Source: Streptomyces sp. CNH099 (GTDB lineage Bacteria > Actinomycetota > Actinomycetes > Streptomycetales > Streptomycetaceae). Taken from it: a stretch of 64,000 bases of DNA. The position numbers and the translations under genes are program-made. Position 1 is the stretch's first letter. Each line of letters starts with the position of its first letter. Positions 52,440 to 60,894 of this stretch are shown in pieces. The notes under the pieces are model-generated. The model was given only the letters and a program-made list of their open reading frames with translations, did not search any database and was not told where the DNA came from. The stretch lies in contig AZWL01000012.1 in the NCBI GenBank assembly GCA_000514715.1, forward strand, positions 124,001 to 188,000, given 5' to 3'.

Positions 52440-52442
52440 TTC

Positions 52443-52811
52443 GTGGAGATGGCGGGAATCGAACCCGCGTCCAACGGTGCAGGGACAGGACTTCTCCGAG
52501 CGCAGTCCGCTTCGCTTTTCTCGGCCCCGGAGATCACGCGGACAAGTCTCCGACGGGCTCAGTCACTGTGGTGTGTCCTGCTACGCCCCGTGACCGGGTT
52601 TAGCAGTGGAGTTCCCTAGCTGATGCCAGGATCCGGGTCGGGAACGGCCCCGGGCTGACACTTCGCGAAGTCGCTGCTCAGGCAGCGAGGGCGAAGGAAT
52701 CGCGCTTGGTGTTGGCGATTATTTGTTTCGGCCTGTGGTTAACGAGATCATGGCCGCTTCCTCGGCTCGCTTCCCCTGTTCCGACAGCCGCTGTCGAAAC
52801 CGATCATCCCC
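52443..52811 (-). ncRNA. ssrA: Transfer-messenger RNA (tmRNA)
   Basis: The minus strand carries both tmRNA ends. The 5' end GGGGATG (52811-52805) begins the conserved GGGGATGATCGGTTTCGACA, and the 3' end has a T-arm GGTTCGATTCC followed by CATCTCC (52451-52445), which pairs with the 5' end through one G-U. CCA is not fully encoded. The tag reading frame runs from the resume codon GCC at 52716 to TGA at 52678 and encodes ANTKRDSFALAA. tmRNA rescues stalled ribosomes and marks the unfinished protein for proteolysis. The partner gene smpB is 115 bases upstream. Confidence 0.96.
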
Positions 52812-52925
52812 ATGTGGTGTTTTCAAGGTGCGCGGCCCGCTGCCGGGCCCGCTGGTGCCATCGTAGTGGAGGAACGCCCCCGGATGCCACCGTATTCCGC
52901 CGCCGGACGCCCACGTCCGCGCAGG

Positions 52926-53405
52926 TCAGCCGCGGAACTTGCGGCGGGCCGCGGAGATCGCCCGCTGCGCCTCGCGCTGGTCCTGCTTCTCGCGCAGCGT
53001 CTGCCGCTTGTCGTACTCCCGCTTGCCGCGCGCCAGCGCGATCTCGACCTTCGCCCGGCCGTCCTTGAAGTACAGCGCCAGCGGGACGATCGTCAGCCCG
53101 CTCTCCTGCGTCTTGCCGATGAGCTTGTCGATCTCGGCGCGGTGCAGCAGCAGCTTGCGCTTGCGGCGCGCGGTGTGGTTCGTCCACGTGCCCTGGGAGT
53201 ACTCCGGGATGTGCACGTTGTGCAGCCAGATCTCGCCGCCGTCGAGGTGCGCGAAGCCGTCGGCGAGCGAAGCCCGCCCCTGCCGGAGCGACTTGACCTC
53301 GGTGCCCGTCAGCACCAGCCCCGCCTCGTACGTGTCGAGGATGAGGTAGTCATGCCGCGCCTTCTTGTTCTGCGCGATCAGCTTGCGACCCGTGTCTTTA
53401 CCCAT
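52926..53405 (-). CDS. smpB: SsrA-binding protein SmpB
   Basis: The 159-residue protein is full length with all SmpB marks: KLIAQNKKARHDYLILDTYE, GLVLTGTEVKSLRQGRASL, WLHNVHIPEYSQGTW, RKRKLLLHRAEIDKL and a basic C-terminal tail (REYDKRQTLREKQDQREAQR). It carries tmRNA to stalled ribosomes and mimics part of a tRNA. ATG at 53405. It lies between the S41 peptidase gene (17 bases) and tmRNA, all on the minus strand. Confidence 0.97.
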   Translation of the reverse strand: MGKDTGRKLIAQNKKARHDYLILDTYEAGLVLTGTEVKSLRQGRASLADGFAHLDGGEIWLHNVHIPEYSQGTWTNHTARRKRKLLLHRAEIDKLIGKTQESGLTIVPLALYFKDGRAKVEIALARGKREYDKRQTLREKQDQREAQRAISAARRKFRG

Positions 53406-53422
53406 AGCCGGGCCATTGTCGC

Positions 53423-54604
53423 CTAGACGCCGCTCCCGAGGCCACTCAAAACCGTACGGGCCTCCTCCTCGGCGTCCCGGTCGGCGTCGGTGACGGCGAG
53501 GTCGAGGTCCGGGGTGACCCCGACGCCCTCCAGGCTGCGCCCGCCGGGGGTGCGGTACTCGCCGACCGTCAGCTCCGCGACCGACCCGTCGGGCAGGGCC
53601 TTCGGCAGCTGCACCGAGCCCTTGCCGAAGGTGCCGGTGCCGACGACGACGGCGCGGCCGCGGTCCTGCAGCGCCCCGGCGAGCAGCTCGGCGCTGCTCA
53701 TCGTGCCGCCGTCGACGAGGACGACCAGCGGGGTCCCGGTGTCGCCGCCGGGGTCCGCGTACAGCGCCTGCTGGCGGCCGTCCAGGTCGTACGTCGCGAC
53801 CACGCCGTCGTCCAGGAAGGCCGACGCGGCCTCGACGGCCTCGACGACCAGGCCGCCGGAGTTGCCCCGCAGGTCGAGGATGAGGCCGTCGCTGCCGCGG
53901 GCCGCGGCGGCGGCCCGGCGGACCTCGGCGCCGCTGCCGCGGGTGAAGCTCTCCACCCGGATCACGGCGGCGGCGACGCCGTCGTCCGCGGGCTCCTCCC
54001 GGCGTACGGTCACGGGCTCGGTCTCCAGCTCCACCCGGCGCACAGGCCGCGCCCAGCGGCGCTCGCCGCGCTGCAGCGCGAGCACCGTCGTGCTTCCGCG
54101 CGCCCCCTCGCCCAGCTCGTCGCCGCGCAGCAGCGCGACGACCTCGGTGACGGGACGGCCGGCGACCGGCGTGCCGTCGACGGCGCGCAGGGTGTCCCCG
54201 GTGCGGATGCCGGCGGCGGCGGCCGGGCTGTCCGGGCCGACCTGGGCGATCTCCACCCGGCCGGCCGCGTCGGTCTTGATCCACAGCCCGACGCCGACGT
54301 ACTTGCCCGCCAGCATCCGCTGCAGCGACGCGTACTCGCGCGCGCTGTACGCCGTCGACCAGCGGTCTCCGCTGCGGCTGACCAGGTCGCCGGCGGAATC
54401 GGCGGTGCCGCTCTCATCGTCCCGCGGCCCGTGGGCCGGGTCCTCGGCGACGTGGCCGGTGAGCACCTTGGGCGCGCGGGGGTTCTCGCCGGGCCAGGAC
54501 CCGGTGGCGGCGCCGGTGGCCAGCACGCTGACGAAGACCAACGTCAGGGAGGCCCCGCGGCGGAAGGCGCTGCGGGGCCTGGTGCTGTCAGACGAGCCCG
54601 ACAT
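53423..54604 (-). CDS. S41 family C-terminal processing peptidase
   Basis: The 393-residue protein has an N-terminal membrane anchor or signal (SLTLVFVSVLATGAATG, about 19-35), a PDZ domain (GVGLWIKTDAAGRVEIAQVGPDSPAAAAGI, about 100-185) and an S41 protease domain. The catalytic Ser is Ser303 or 304 in GGTMSSAELLAGALQDRG and the general-base Lys is in GTFGKGSVQLP; LILDLRGNSGGLV is also typical. It cleaves C-terminal ends of proteins outside the membrane. ATG at 54604. It lies between ftsX and smpB on the minus strand, a common actinobacterial order. Confidence 0.93.
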   Translation of the reverse strand: MSGSSDSTRPRSAFRRGASLTLVFVSVLATGAATGSWPGENPRAPKVLTGHVAEDPAHGPRDDESGTADSAGDLVSRSGDRWSTAYSAREYASLQRMLAGKYVGVGLWIKTDAAGRVEIAQVGPDSPAAAAGIRTGDTLRAVDGTPVAGRPVTEVVALLRGDELGEGARGSTTVLALQRGERRWARPVRRVELETEPVTVRREEPADDGVAAAVIRVESFTRGSGAEVRRAAAAARGSDGLILDLRGNSGGLVVEAVEAASAFLDDGVVATYDLDGRQQALYADPGGDTGTPLVVLVDGGTMSSAELLAGALQDRGRAVVVGTGTFGKGSVQLPKALPDGSVAELTVGEYRTPGGRSLEGVGVTPDLDLAVTDADRDAEEEARTVLSGLGSGV

Positions 54605-54694
54605 GCCGCTGAGTGTAGGACAGCGGCGGGTGCCGTACGGGGAGTTGGCCCCGGCACGGCACACACGTGGCCTACGCCACACCCGCCCTGATTG

Positions 54695-55606
54695 TCAGAC
54701 CTTGAGGTACTTGCGCAGCGCGAAGAACGCGGCGATGCCCGGCATGAGCAGGCCGATCGCGACGACGAGCGGCAGCACCCGGATCACTTCGTCCCAGCCG
54801 ATGAAGTTGATCAACAGGATCTTGTCCGCGAGCCAGTTGTCGATCAGGAAGTGCTTGCCGCCCACCAGCAGCACCGCGGCGAAGCCCGCGCCGATCAGGC
54901 CGGCGACGGCGGCCTCGACGATGAACGGCAGCTGGATGTAGACGCTCGACGCGCCCACCAGCCGCATGATCCCGGTCTCCCGGCGCCTGCTGAACGCGGA
55001 CACCCGTACGGTGTTGACGATCAGCATGATCGCCACCAGGAGCATCAGCGCCATCACGCCGATCGCCGCGTACGTCATGCCGTTGAGCAGGTTGAACAGG
55101 CTCTCCAGCACGTTGCGCTGATCCTGCACCTCCTGCACGCCCGGTCTGTCGGCGAAGGCGCTGGTGATGACCTCGTACTTCTCCGGGTCCGTCAGCTTGA
55201 CGCGGAACGACTCCTGCATCTGGTCCGGCGTGAGGGAGGAGGCCAGCGGGGAGTCGCCGAACTGCTCCTTGTAGTGCTTGTACGCCTCTTCGCTGGACTC
55301 GTAGTGGACGCTCTCGACGATGTCCAGGGCGTCCAGGTCGTTCCGGATCTCCTTCTTCTGCTCCGCCGTGACCGCGCCCTTCTCGCAGTTGTCCGAGGTC
55401 TCGGCGTCCACTTCGTTGCAGAAGAAGATGGAGACGTTGACCTTGTCGTACCAGTAGCCCTTCATGGTGTCGACCTGCTTGCCCATGAGCCAGGAGGCTC
55501 CGAACAGGGCCAGCGACAGGGCCACGGAGACGATCACCGCGAAGGTCATCGTCAGGTTGCGGCGGAGACCGACACCGATCTCCGAGAAGACGAACTGGGC
55601 GCGCAT
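54695..55606 (-). CDS. ftsX: Cell division protein FtsX
   Basis: The 303-residue protein has the FtsX layout: one membrane segment near the N-terminus (MTFAVIVSVALSLALFGASW), an extracellular domain of about 120 residues with two cysteines (FFCNEVDAETSDNCEKG), and three C-terminal membrane segments with ETGIMRLVGASSVYIQLPFIVEA. With FtsE it controls peptidoglycan hydrolases during growth and division. The two cysteines might form a disulfide. The gene follows ftsE after 33 bases. Confidence 0.97.
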   Translation of the reverse strand: MRAQFVFSEIGVGLRRNLTMTFAVIVSVALSLALFGASWLMGKQVDTMKGYWYDKVNVSIFFCNEVDAETSDNCEKGAVTAEQKKEIRNDLDALDIVESVHYESSEEAYKHYKEQFGDSPLASSLTPDQMQESFRVKLTDPEKYEVITSAFADRPGVQEVQDQRNVLESLFNLLNGMTYAAIGVMALMLLVAIMLIVNTVRVSAFSRRRETGIMRLVGASSVYIQLPFIVEAAVAGLIGAGFAAVLLVGGKHFLIDNWLADKILLINFIGWDEVIRVLPLVVAIGLLMPGIAAFFALRKYLKV

Positions 55607-55639
55607 GCCCGTCCTTTCAGCTCCGGGGGCGGCAGCAGC

Positions 55640-56329
55640 TCAGTGCTGGTAGCCGTACACACCGCGCGACTGGTCGCGCACCAGCCGCCCCAACTCGAGT
55701 TCAATGACGCGCCGGCGCATCTGGTCGACGATCTGTTGATCATGTGTGGCCATGATCACGGTGGTACCGGTCCTGTTGATGCGGTCGAGCAGCTTCATGA
55801 TGCCGACCGAGGTCTGCGGGTCGAGGTTGCCCGTGGGCTCGTCCGCGATGAGCAGCATGGGCCGGTTGACGAAGGCCCGGGCGACGGCGACGCGCTGCTG
55901 CTCACCGCCGGACAGCTCGCCGGGCATGCGGTCGCCCTTGCCGGACAGGCCCACGAGGTCGAGCACCTCGGGGACCGTCTTGCGGATCTGGCCGCGGGGC
56001 TTGCCGATCACTTCCAGGGCGAACGCGACGTTCTCCGCGACGGTCTTGTTCGGCAGCAGCCGGAAGTCCTGGAAGACGGTGCCCAGCTGGCGGCGCATGT
56101 GCGGCACCTTCCAGTTGGACAGCCGGGCGAGGTCCTTGCCGAGCACGTGCACCTGGCCGTGCGTGGTCCGCTCCTCACGCAGGATGAGCCGCAGGAACGT
56201 GGACTTGCCGGAGCCGGACGACCCCACGAGGAACACGAACTCACCGCGCTCGACCTCCAGCGAGACGTCCTGGAGCGCGGGTCGGTTCTGCTTGGGGTAC
56301 ATCTTCGTGACGTTGTCGAATCGGATCAC
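55640..56329 (-). CDS. ftsE: Cell division ATP-binding protein FtsE
   Basis: The 229-residue ABC ATPase has Walker A (VGSSGSGKSTFLRLIL), signature LSGGEQQRVAVARA, Walker B (MLLIADEPTGNLD) and the H-loop in VIMATHDQQIVD. It forms a complex with FtsX. GTG start at 56329. It is the first gene of the ftsE-ftsX-S41 peptidase-smpB series. Confidence 0.97.
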   Translation of the reverse strand: MIRFDNVTKMYPKQNRPALQDVSLEVERGEFVFLVGSSGSGKSTFLRLILREERTTHGQVHVLGKDLARLSNWKVPHMRRQLGTVFQDFRLLPNKTVAENVAFALEVIGKPRGQIRKTVPEVLDLVGLSGKGDRMPGELSGGEQQRVAVARAFVNRPMLLIADEPTGNLDPQTSVGIMKLLDRINRTGTTVIMATHDQQIVDQMRRRVIELELGRLVRDQSRGVYGYQH

Positions 56330-56544
56330 GCTGGGCTCCCTGTCGCGGTCGGAGGTGACCTTACGCGACTGCGCCGGGAGCGCGCAGTCGACGTGGGCGG
56401 TTGGTGCGTTTCGTCACGGACAAACCACCCGGTGTCCGGGCGGGGATCCGGTGACCCGCGCCGAATCGGTCCGGACCTGGCACAGTGGTAGGAGGAGGAG
56501 TGGAGCCGGCGGGGCACCGAGAGCGAAGCGGGAGGAGGAAGCAC

Positions 56545-56742
56545 ATGACACGCGACTGGCTGGTCTGCGCGAACTGTGCGGGACCCGTGAGCGAAGGCCG
56601 CTGTCCCGTCTGCCGGGCGAGCAGGGAGCGCATGCGCCGGGAAGGCGGCTGGCACGGCGTGCCGCCGACCGCGGTGTGGATACTGCTGGCGCTGCTGGCG
56701 GCCGTGGCCGCGGTGCTGTTCCTGCAGCAGCGGACAGCGTAG
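56545..56742 (+). CDS. Small zinc-ribbon membrane protein of unknown function
   Basis: The 65-residue protein starts with two CxxC pairs (LVCANCAGPVSEGRCPVCRAS), likely a zinc ribbon, then a basic stretch (RERMRREGGW) and one membrane helix (TAVWILLALLAAVAAVLFL) at the C-terminus. GGAGGAGGAA lies eight bases before the ATG at 56545, a strong ribosome site. I do not recognise a named family. It is convergent with the LAxTG gene across a terminator and divergent from ftsE. Confidence 0.75.
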   Translation: MTRDWLVCANCAGPVSEGRCPVCRASRERMRREGGWHGVPPTAVWILLALLAAVAAVLFLQQRTA

Positions 56743-56835
56743 CCGCGGGCCCGCGGAGCCTGCGCGGCCTGCTTTTGATGTGAGACGTATCACATTCTGG
56801 TGATCGAACGTTTGGCGAAAAGCGACGAAGCACGC

Positions 56836-56870
56836 GGAAGGGCCCGGAGCGAATCGCTCCGGGCCCTTCC
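56836..56870. terminator. Perfect bidirectional terminator
   Basis: GGAAGGGCCCGGAGCGA (56836-56852) and TCGCTCCGGGCCCTTCC (56854-56870) are fully complementary, a 17-base stem, between the small membrane protein gene and the convergent LAxTG gene. Confidence 0.85.
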
Positions 56871-56906
56871 TCCGTCTCGCCGTACGGCGCGGGCGTGCCC
56901 TGCGGG

Positions 56907-57686
56907 TCAGGCAGCCGTCTCGTTGCGGGTCATCAGCCGCGGCAGCAGCCGGAAGCCGACGCCGCCCGCGATGATGCTGGCCGCACCCACGAGCAGGTAC
57001 GTGGTGCCGCTGGAACCGGTGTCCGCCAGCTGCTCCTCCGGCGTGCTGTCGCCGTTCGGGGAGGGCTCGCTGCCGCCGGAGGTCGACTCCGTCTCGCAGA
57101 TCACGCTGTCGTCGTCCAGCTCACAGCCGGTGTCGCCGCCGGTGCCGCCGGTGGTCTGCTGACCGCCGGTGGTCTGCTGACCGCCGTCGTCGCCGGAGCC
57201 GCCGTCGTCGGCACCGCCGTTGGTGGTGCCGTTGCTCGTGCCGTTGCTGGTGCCGCCGTCGTCGGTGGTCCCACCGTCGTCGGTCGTGCCGCCGTCGTCC
57301 GTGGTGCCGCCGTCGTCGGTCGTACCGCCGTCGTCCGTGGTGCCGCCGTCGTCGGTGGTCCCACCGTCGTCGGTCGTACCGCCGTCGTCCGTGGTGCCGC
57401 CGTCGTCGGTCGTACCGCCGTCGTCCGTGGTGCCGCCGTCATCGGTGGTCCCACCGTCATCGACACCGCCGACCCCGGCGACCTCGCCGCCGTCGGTGTC
57501 GCCGCCGTCGGTGTCCTCGCCACCGCCGCCGATGGCGTTGATCTCAAGTCCGATGCCCTGGCGACCGCTGTCGCCACCGTCATCGCCGGTGGCCTGCGCG
57601 GCACCGGCGGCGGCAAGCGAGGCGCCCCCGGCGATCAGCGCGCTGGCGGCGACTCGCGCCACCCGTACGCGCACTTTGTTCGTCAT
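56907..57686 (-). CDS. LAxTG sortase-anchored repeat protein
   Basis: The 259-residue protein has a Sec signal (ASALIAGGASLAAAGAAQATG), a middle of tandem TTDDGG repeats (see 57253-57468), two cysteines (GCELDDDSVICETE), and a C-terminal sorting signal: LADTG at residue 220, a hydrophobic helix (TTYLLVGAASIIAGGVGF) and a basic tail (RLLPRLMTRNE). LAxTG is the motif of class E sortases in streptomycetes, so it is probably linked to cell-wall peptidoglycan. The acidic, low-complexity repeats look like a flexible stalk. Function unknown. ATG at 57686. Confidence 0.88.
   Translation of the reverse strand: MTNKVRVRVARVAASALIAGGASLAAAGAAQATGDDGGDSGRQGIGLEINAIGGGGEDTDGGDTDGGEVAGVGGVDDGGTTDDGGTTDDGGTTDDGGTTDDGGTTDDGGTTDDGGTTDDGGTTDDGGTTDDGGTTDDGGTTDDGGTSNGTSNGTTNGGADDGGSGDDGGQQTTGGQQTTGGTGGDTGCELDDDSVICETESTSGGSEPSPNGDSTPEEQLADTGSSGTTYLLVGAASIIAGGVGFRLLPRLMTRNETAA
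57253..57468 (-). repeat. Twelve 18-base repeats encoding TTDDGG
   Basis: Twelve contiguous 18-base units run from 57253 to 57468. On the minus strand each encodes TTDDGG, except the unit at 57451 (GVDDGG). Third-position changes alternate between units in a pattern suggesting duplication of multi-unit blocks, so copy number may vary between strains. Confidence 0.9.
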
Positions 57687-57978
57687 TGCTCGCTACCCCC
57701 AGTAGCCGTACTCGTCAGTGGGTTGGCGTCGGTACGGGGCCTGTTCGCGGCGGGCTTGCCCCCCTGAGTCACACGAACCCCACACACCTACAAAGCTCGG
57801 CCGTCAGCCTCTCCGTTATTCGGGGGAGCGTCAAGCGAGTTGAGACGGGGTTGTACCTTTTTCCGGCCATTGTCCGGGGTAAGTGGTGCACGACTGTGAC
57901 ACTCGCAATGCCCGCGGTCAGCCGTGGAATTGAAACGGACCGACCGGGTCCGCGCACACCGCCGGCGGGCGGTGTGAA

Positions 57979-59100
57979 TCAGCCGTCGGCGTCCGCCTGC
58001 TCCTGCTGCTTGCGCCAGCGGATTCCCGCCTCCAGGAAGCCGTCGATCTCGCCGTCGAGCACGGCGTGCGGGTTGCCCACCTCGTGCTCCGTGCGCAGGT
58101 CCTTGACCATCTGGTACGGCTGGAGCACGTACGACCGCATCTGGTTGCCCCAGGAGCCGGCGCTGTCGCCCTTGAGCGCGTTCAGCTTCGCCTGCTCCTC
58201 TTCCTTGCGCTTGGCGAGCAGCCGGGCCTGCAGCACGCGCATGGCGGCGGCGCGGTTCTGGATCTGCGACTTCTCGTTCTGGCAGGAGACGACGATTCCG
58301 GTCGGCAGGTGCGTGATCCGGATCGCGGAGTCCGTGGTGTTGACGGACTGGCCACCGGGCCCGGAGGAGCGGAAGACATCGATCCGGATCTCGTTCTCCG
58401 GGATGTCGATGTGGTCGGTCTGCTCCACGACGGGCAGCACCTCGACGCCGGCGAATGACGTCTGGCGGCGGCCCTGGTTGTCGTACGGGGAGATGCGCAC
58501 CATGCGGTGCGTCCCCTGCTCGACGGAGAGCGTGCCGTACGCGTACGGCGCCTTGACGGCGAAGGTCGTCGACTTGATGCCGGCCTCCTCCGCGTACGAG
58601 GTGTCCAGCACCTCCGTCGGATAGCCCTTGTGCTCGGCCCAGCGCAGATACATGCGCTGCAGTTGCTCCGCGAAGTCCGCGGCGTCCACGCCGCCCGCCT
58701 CCGCGCGGATGTTGACCATCGCCTCGCGCTGGTCGTACTCCCCGGAGAGCAGCGTGCGCACCTCCAGCTCCTCGACCGCGCGCCGGACGTCGGACAGCTC
58801 GCCCTCCGCCTCGCGCTGCGCGTCGGCGTCGCCCTCGCTCTCGGCCAGCTCGAAGAGGACCTCCAGGTCGTCGATCCGCCCGCGCAGCTCCTCGGTCTTG
58901 CGCAACTGGCCCTGCAGGAAGGAGAGCCGGCTGGTGACCTGCTGCGCGTTCTCGGGGTCGTCCCAGAGGGTGGGGGCCGCGGCCTCCTCTTCGAGCACGG
59001 CGACGTTGGCCCTCAGCTTGTCGAGGTCGAGCACGGCCTCGATGGAGTCCATGGTGGAACTGAGTGCCTTGAGCGATTCGGATACATCAGGTGCTGCCAC
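57979..59100 (-). CDS. prfB: Peptide chain release factor 2
   Basis: The 373-residue protein is full-length RF2. The GGQ motif that triggers peptide release is in SSGPGGQSVNTTDSA. The stop-codon recognition tripeptide, normally Ser-Pro-Phe, reads Ser204-Pro205-Tyr206 in VRISPYDNQGRRQTSF (TAC at 58485-58483). The gene is in one frame from the GTG at 59100 with no internal TGA, so there is no programmed frameshift of the E. coli type. It recognises UAA and UGA. The GTG start gives the usual actinobacterial N-terminus (VAAPDVSESLKALSSTMDSI). Confidence 0.95.
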   Translation of the reverse strand: MAAPDVSESLKALSSTMDSIEAVLDLDKLRANVAVLEEEAAAPTLWDDPENAQQVTSRLSFLQGQLRKTEELRGRIDDLEVLFELAESEGDADAQREAEGELSDVRRAVEELEVRTLLSGEYDQREAMVNIRAEAGGVDAADFAEQLQRMYLRWAEHKGYPTEVLDTSYAEEAGIKSTTFAVKAPYAYGTLSVEQGTHRMVRISPYDNQGRRQTSFAGVEVLPVVEQTDHIDIPENEIRIDVFRSSGPGGQSVNTTDSAIRITHLPTGIVVSCQNEKSQIQNRAAAMRVLQARLLAKRKEEEQAKLNALKGDSAGSWGNQMRSYVLQPYQMVKDLRTEHEVGNPHAVLDGEIDGFLEAGIRWRKQQEQADADG

Positions 59101-59271
59101 CCCACCAGCGTACCGCTGTATACGCCAGCCATCCGTGGCGCGTGGGCGCGGGATGCCGGATCCCGGGTGCGAACCGGGTACGGGGCGCACGTGACCGGGG
59201 GTACGGGCGGGACGGAACCCGGCGGCGGAGCCCGGGCGGACCCGGGGCGGGGCCCCACGGCTCCGAGGCCC

Positions 59272-60726
59272 CTACGGCTCCGAGGTGGTGGAGCGGTCGC
59301 CGCCTCCGCCGCCGTCCCCGCCGCCGCCGTCGCCCGAGACGACCAGCCAGCCGCCGACGCCCGCGACGGCGATGACCGCCGCCGCCACCGTGATCTTCAG
59401 CCGCCCGCCGCGCCCGGGGAGCGCGGCGGTACCCCCGCCGCGCCGCCGCACGCCCCCGCGGGCGGCGCGGGCTGAGCCGGGCCGCGGCTGGCCGGCCAGC
59501 CGGGGCACGCGCGCGGTGCCGCGGGCGCCGCCGGCCAGCTCGTCGGCGCTGGGCATGCGCATGCTGGTGTGGGTGTCCCGGTTGGAGTCCGGCGCGGCGG
59601 ACCGCACCAGCGGCACCGAGCCGCGCAGCGGCTGCCCGCCGGCGGCGGTCACGCCCGGCTCGCCGGCCGCGGCGAGGGCCGCGGCCGGAGCCGCCGCCCG
59701 GTCCGCGCCGAGCCGCATCGTGTGCGGCGGCGCCGCGCCCGCGGCGCCGCCGGCTCCGCCGGACCAGTCTGCCCCGTCCGCCGACTCCTCCACGTCCAGC
59801 GGCGGCAGCCCGTCCAGGTCCGGCAGGATCTCGCGCAGCCGGGCGGCCAGCTCCGCCGCCCGCAGCCGCGACGCCGGCGCCTTCGCGAGGCACTGCAGGA
59901 GCAGCTCCCACAGCTCGTCGGGGATGCCGGGCAGCGGCGCGACGGTCTCCGTGACGTGCCGGCGCAGCACGGCGCCGGGATGGCCGCCGCCGAAGGGGGT
60001 GAAGCCGGCCAGCAGCTCGTACAGCATCGTGGCCAGGGCGTAGATGTCGACGGCCGCGCGCGCCGGGAGGCCCTCGACGATCTCGGGGGCGACGTAGTCG
60101 GGGGTGCCGATGACGCGGCGCTGGGTCGGCACCCGGGTGCCCGCGGCGGCGTCGCCGCGCCCGCGGGGCGGCGTGCCGGGGGCGCCCCCGCGGCCCCCGG
60201 GCTTGGGGGGAGGCTGGGGCGCGCGGCTCGGGGCGTCGATGAGCTTGGCGACGCCGAAGTCGGTGAGCAGCGCGGGCGGCGCGCCGCCGGGGCCGACGGG
60301 GGCGTCGGAGTCCAGCAGGACGTTCTCGGGCTTGACGTCCCGGTGTACGAGCCCCGCGGCGTGCGCGGCGGCCAGCGCCTCGGCCACGTCGGCGGCGATG
60401 GCGACGGCGGCCTGCGGGAGCAGCCGGCGCTCGCGCTCCAGCCGGGTGCGCAGGTCCGTACCGCTGACGAGGTCCATGACGAGCGCCAGGTCGCGGCCGT
60501 CGACGACGAGGTCGCGGACGCCGACCACGCGCGCGTGGTCCAGGCTCATCAGCGCGGAGCGCTCCTGCAGGAAGCGGTCGACCAGCTCCCGGTCCTCGGC
60601 CAGGTCCTCGCGGAGCAGCTTGATGGCGACCGGTCCCTCCGGGCCCTCACCGAGCCACACCGTGCCCGCGCTGCCGCGTCCGATCACCTGATGGGCGGCG
60701 TATCGGCTGCCGATTCTGCGTGCCAT
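59272..60726 (-). CDS. pkaB: Ser/Thr protein kinase, PkaB-like, with activation-loop insertion
   Basis: The 484-residue protein has an N-terminal Hanks-type kinase domain: IGRGSAGTVWLGEG loop, Lys36 in VAIKLL, catalytic Asp130 in HRDVKPENVLL, DFG near residue 156 and APE near 215. The DFG-to-APE stretch is 60 residues, against 29 in the neighbouring kinase, because of a Pro/Gly/Arg-rich insertion. A low-complexity linker, one membrane helix (ITVAAAVIAVAGVGGWLVV) and a short Gly/Asp-rich outer tail follow. It lacks PASTA domains. The name comes from recalled synteny with S. coelicolor pkaB, next to pkaA and prfB. ATG at 60726. Confidence 0.9.
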   Translation of the reverse strand: MARRIGSRYAAHQVIGRGSAGTVWLGEGPEGPVAIKLLREDLAEDRELVDRFLQERSALMSLDHARVVGVRDLVVDGRDLALVMDLVSGTDLRTRLERERRLLPQAAVAIAADVAEALAAAHAAGLVHRDVKPENVLLDSDAPVGPGGAPPALLTDFGVAKLIDAPSRAPQPPPKPGGRGGAPGTPPRGRGDAAAGTRVPTQRRVIGTPDYVAPEIVEGLPARAAVDIYALATMLYELLAGFTPFGGGHPGAVLRRHVTETVAPLPGIPDELWELLLQCLAKAPASRLRAAELAARLREILPDLDGLPPLDVEESADGADWSGGAGGAAGAAPPHTMRLGADRAAAPAAALAAAGEPGVTAAGGQPLRGSVPLVRSAAPDSNRDTHTSMRMPSADELAGGARGTARVPRLAGQPRPGSARAARGGVRRRGGGTAALPGRGGRLKITVAAAVIAVAGVGGWLVVSGDGGGGDGGGGGDRSTTSEP

Positions 60727-60894
60727 GACGACAAAGCTACGCGGCGACGCGGGCGTTGGGTGCCGGACCGCCCGGAAACCCCCCGTGGGTGTCGACTTGT
60801 CGGCATGCTCACAGGCCAGGAGGGGTGCACAGGCCGGCTCGCGGCGTACGTCCCGTGCTCCCGCGGTCCCGTGCTCCTGCGCCTGCTGATGCCC

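Noticed and set aside
57979..59100. Programmed +1 frameshift in prfB
   Set aside because: The full RF2 is in one frame from the GTG with no internal TGA, so no frameshift is needed.
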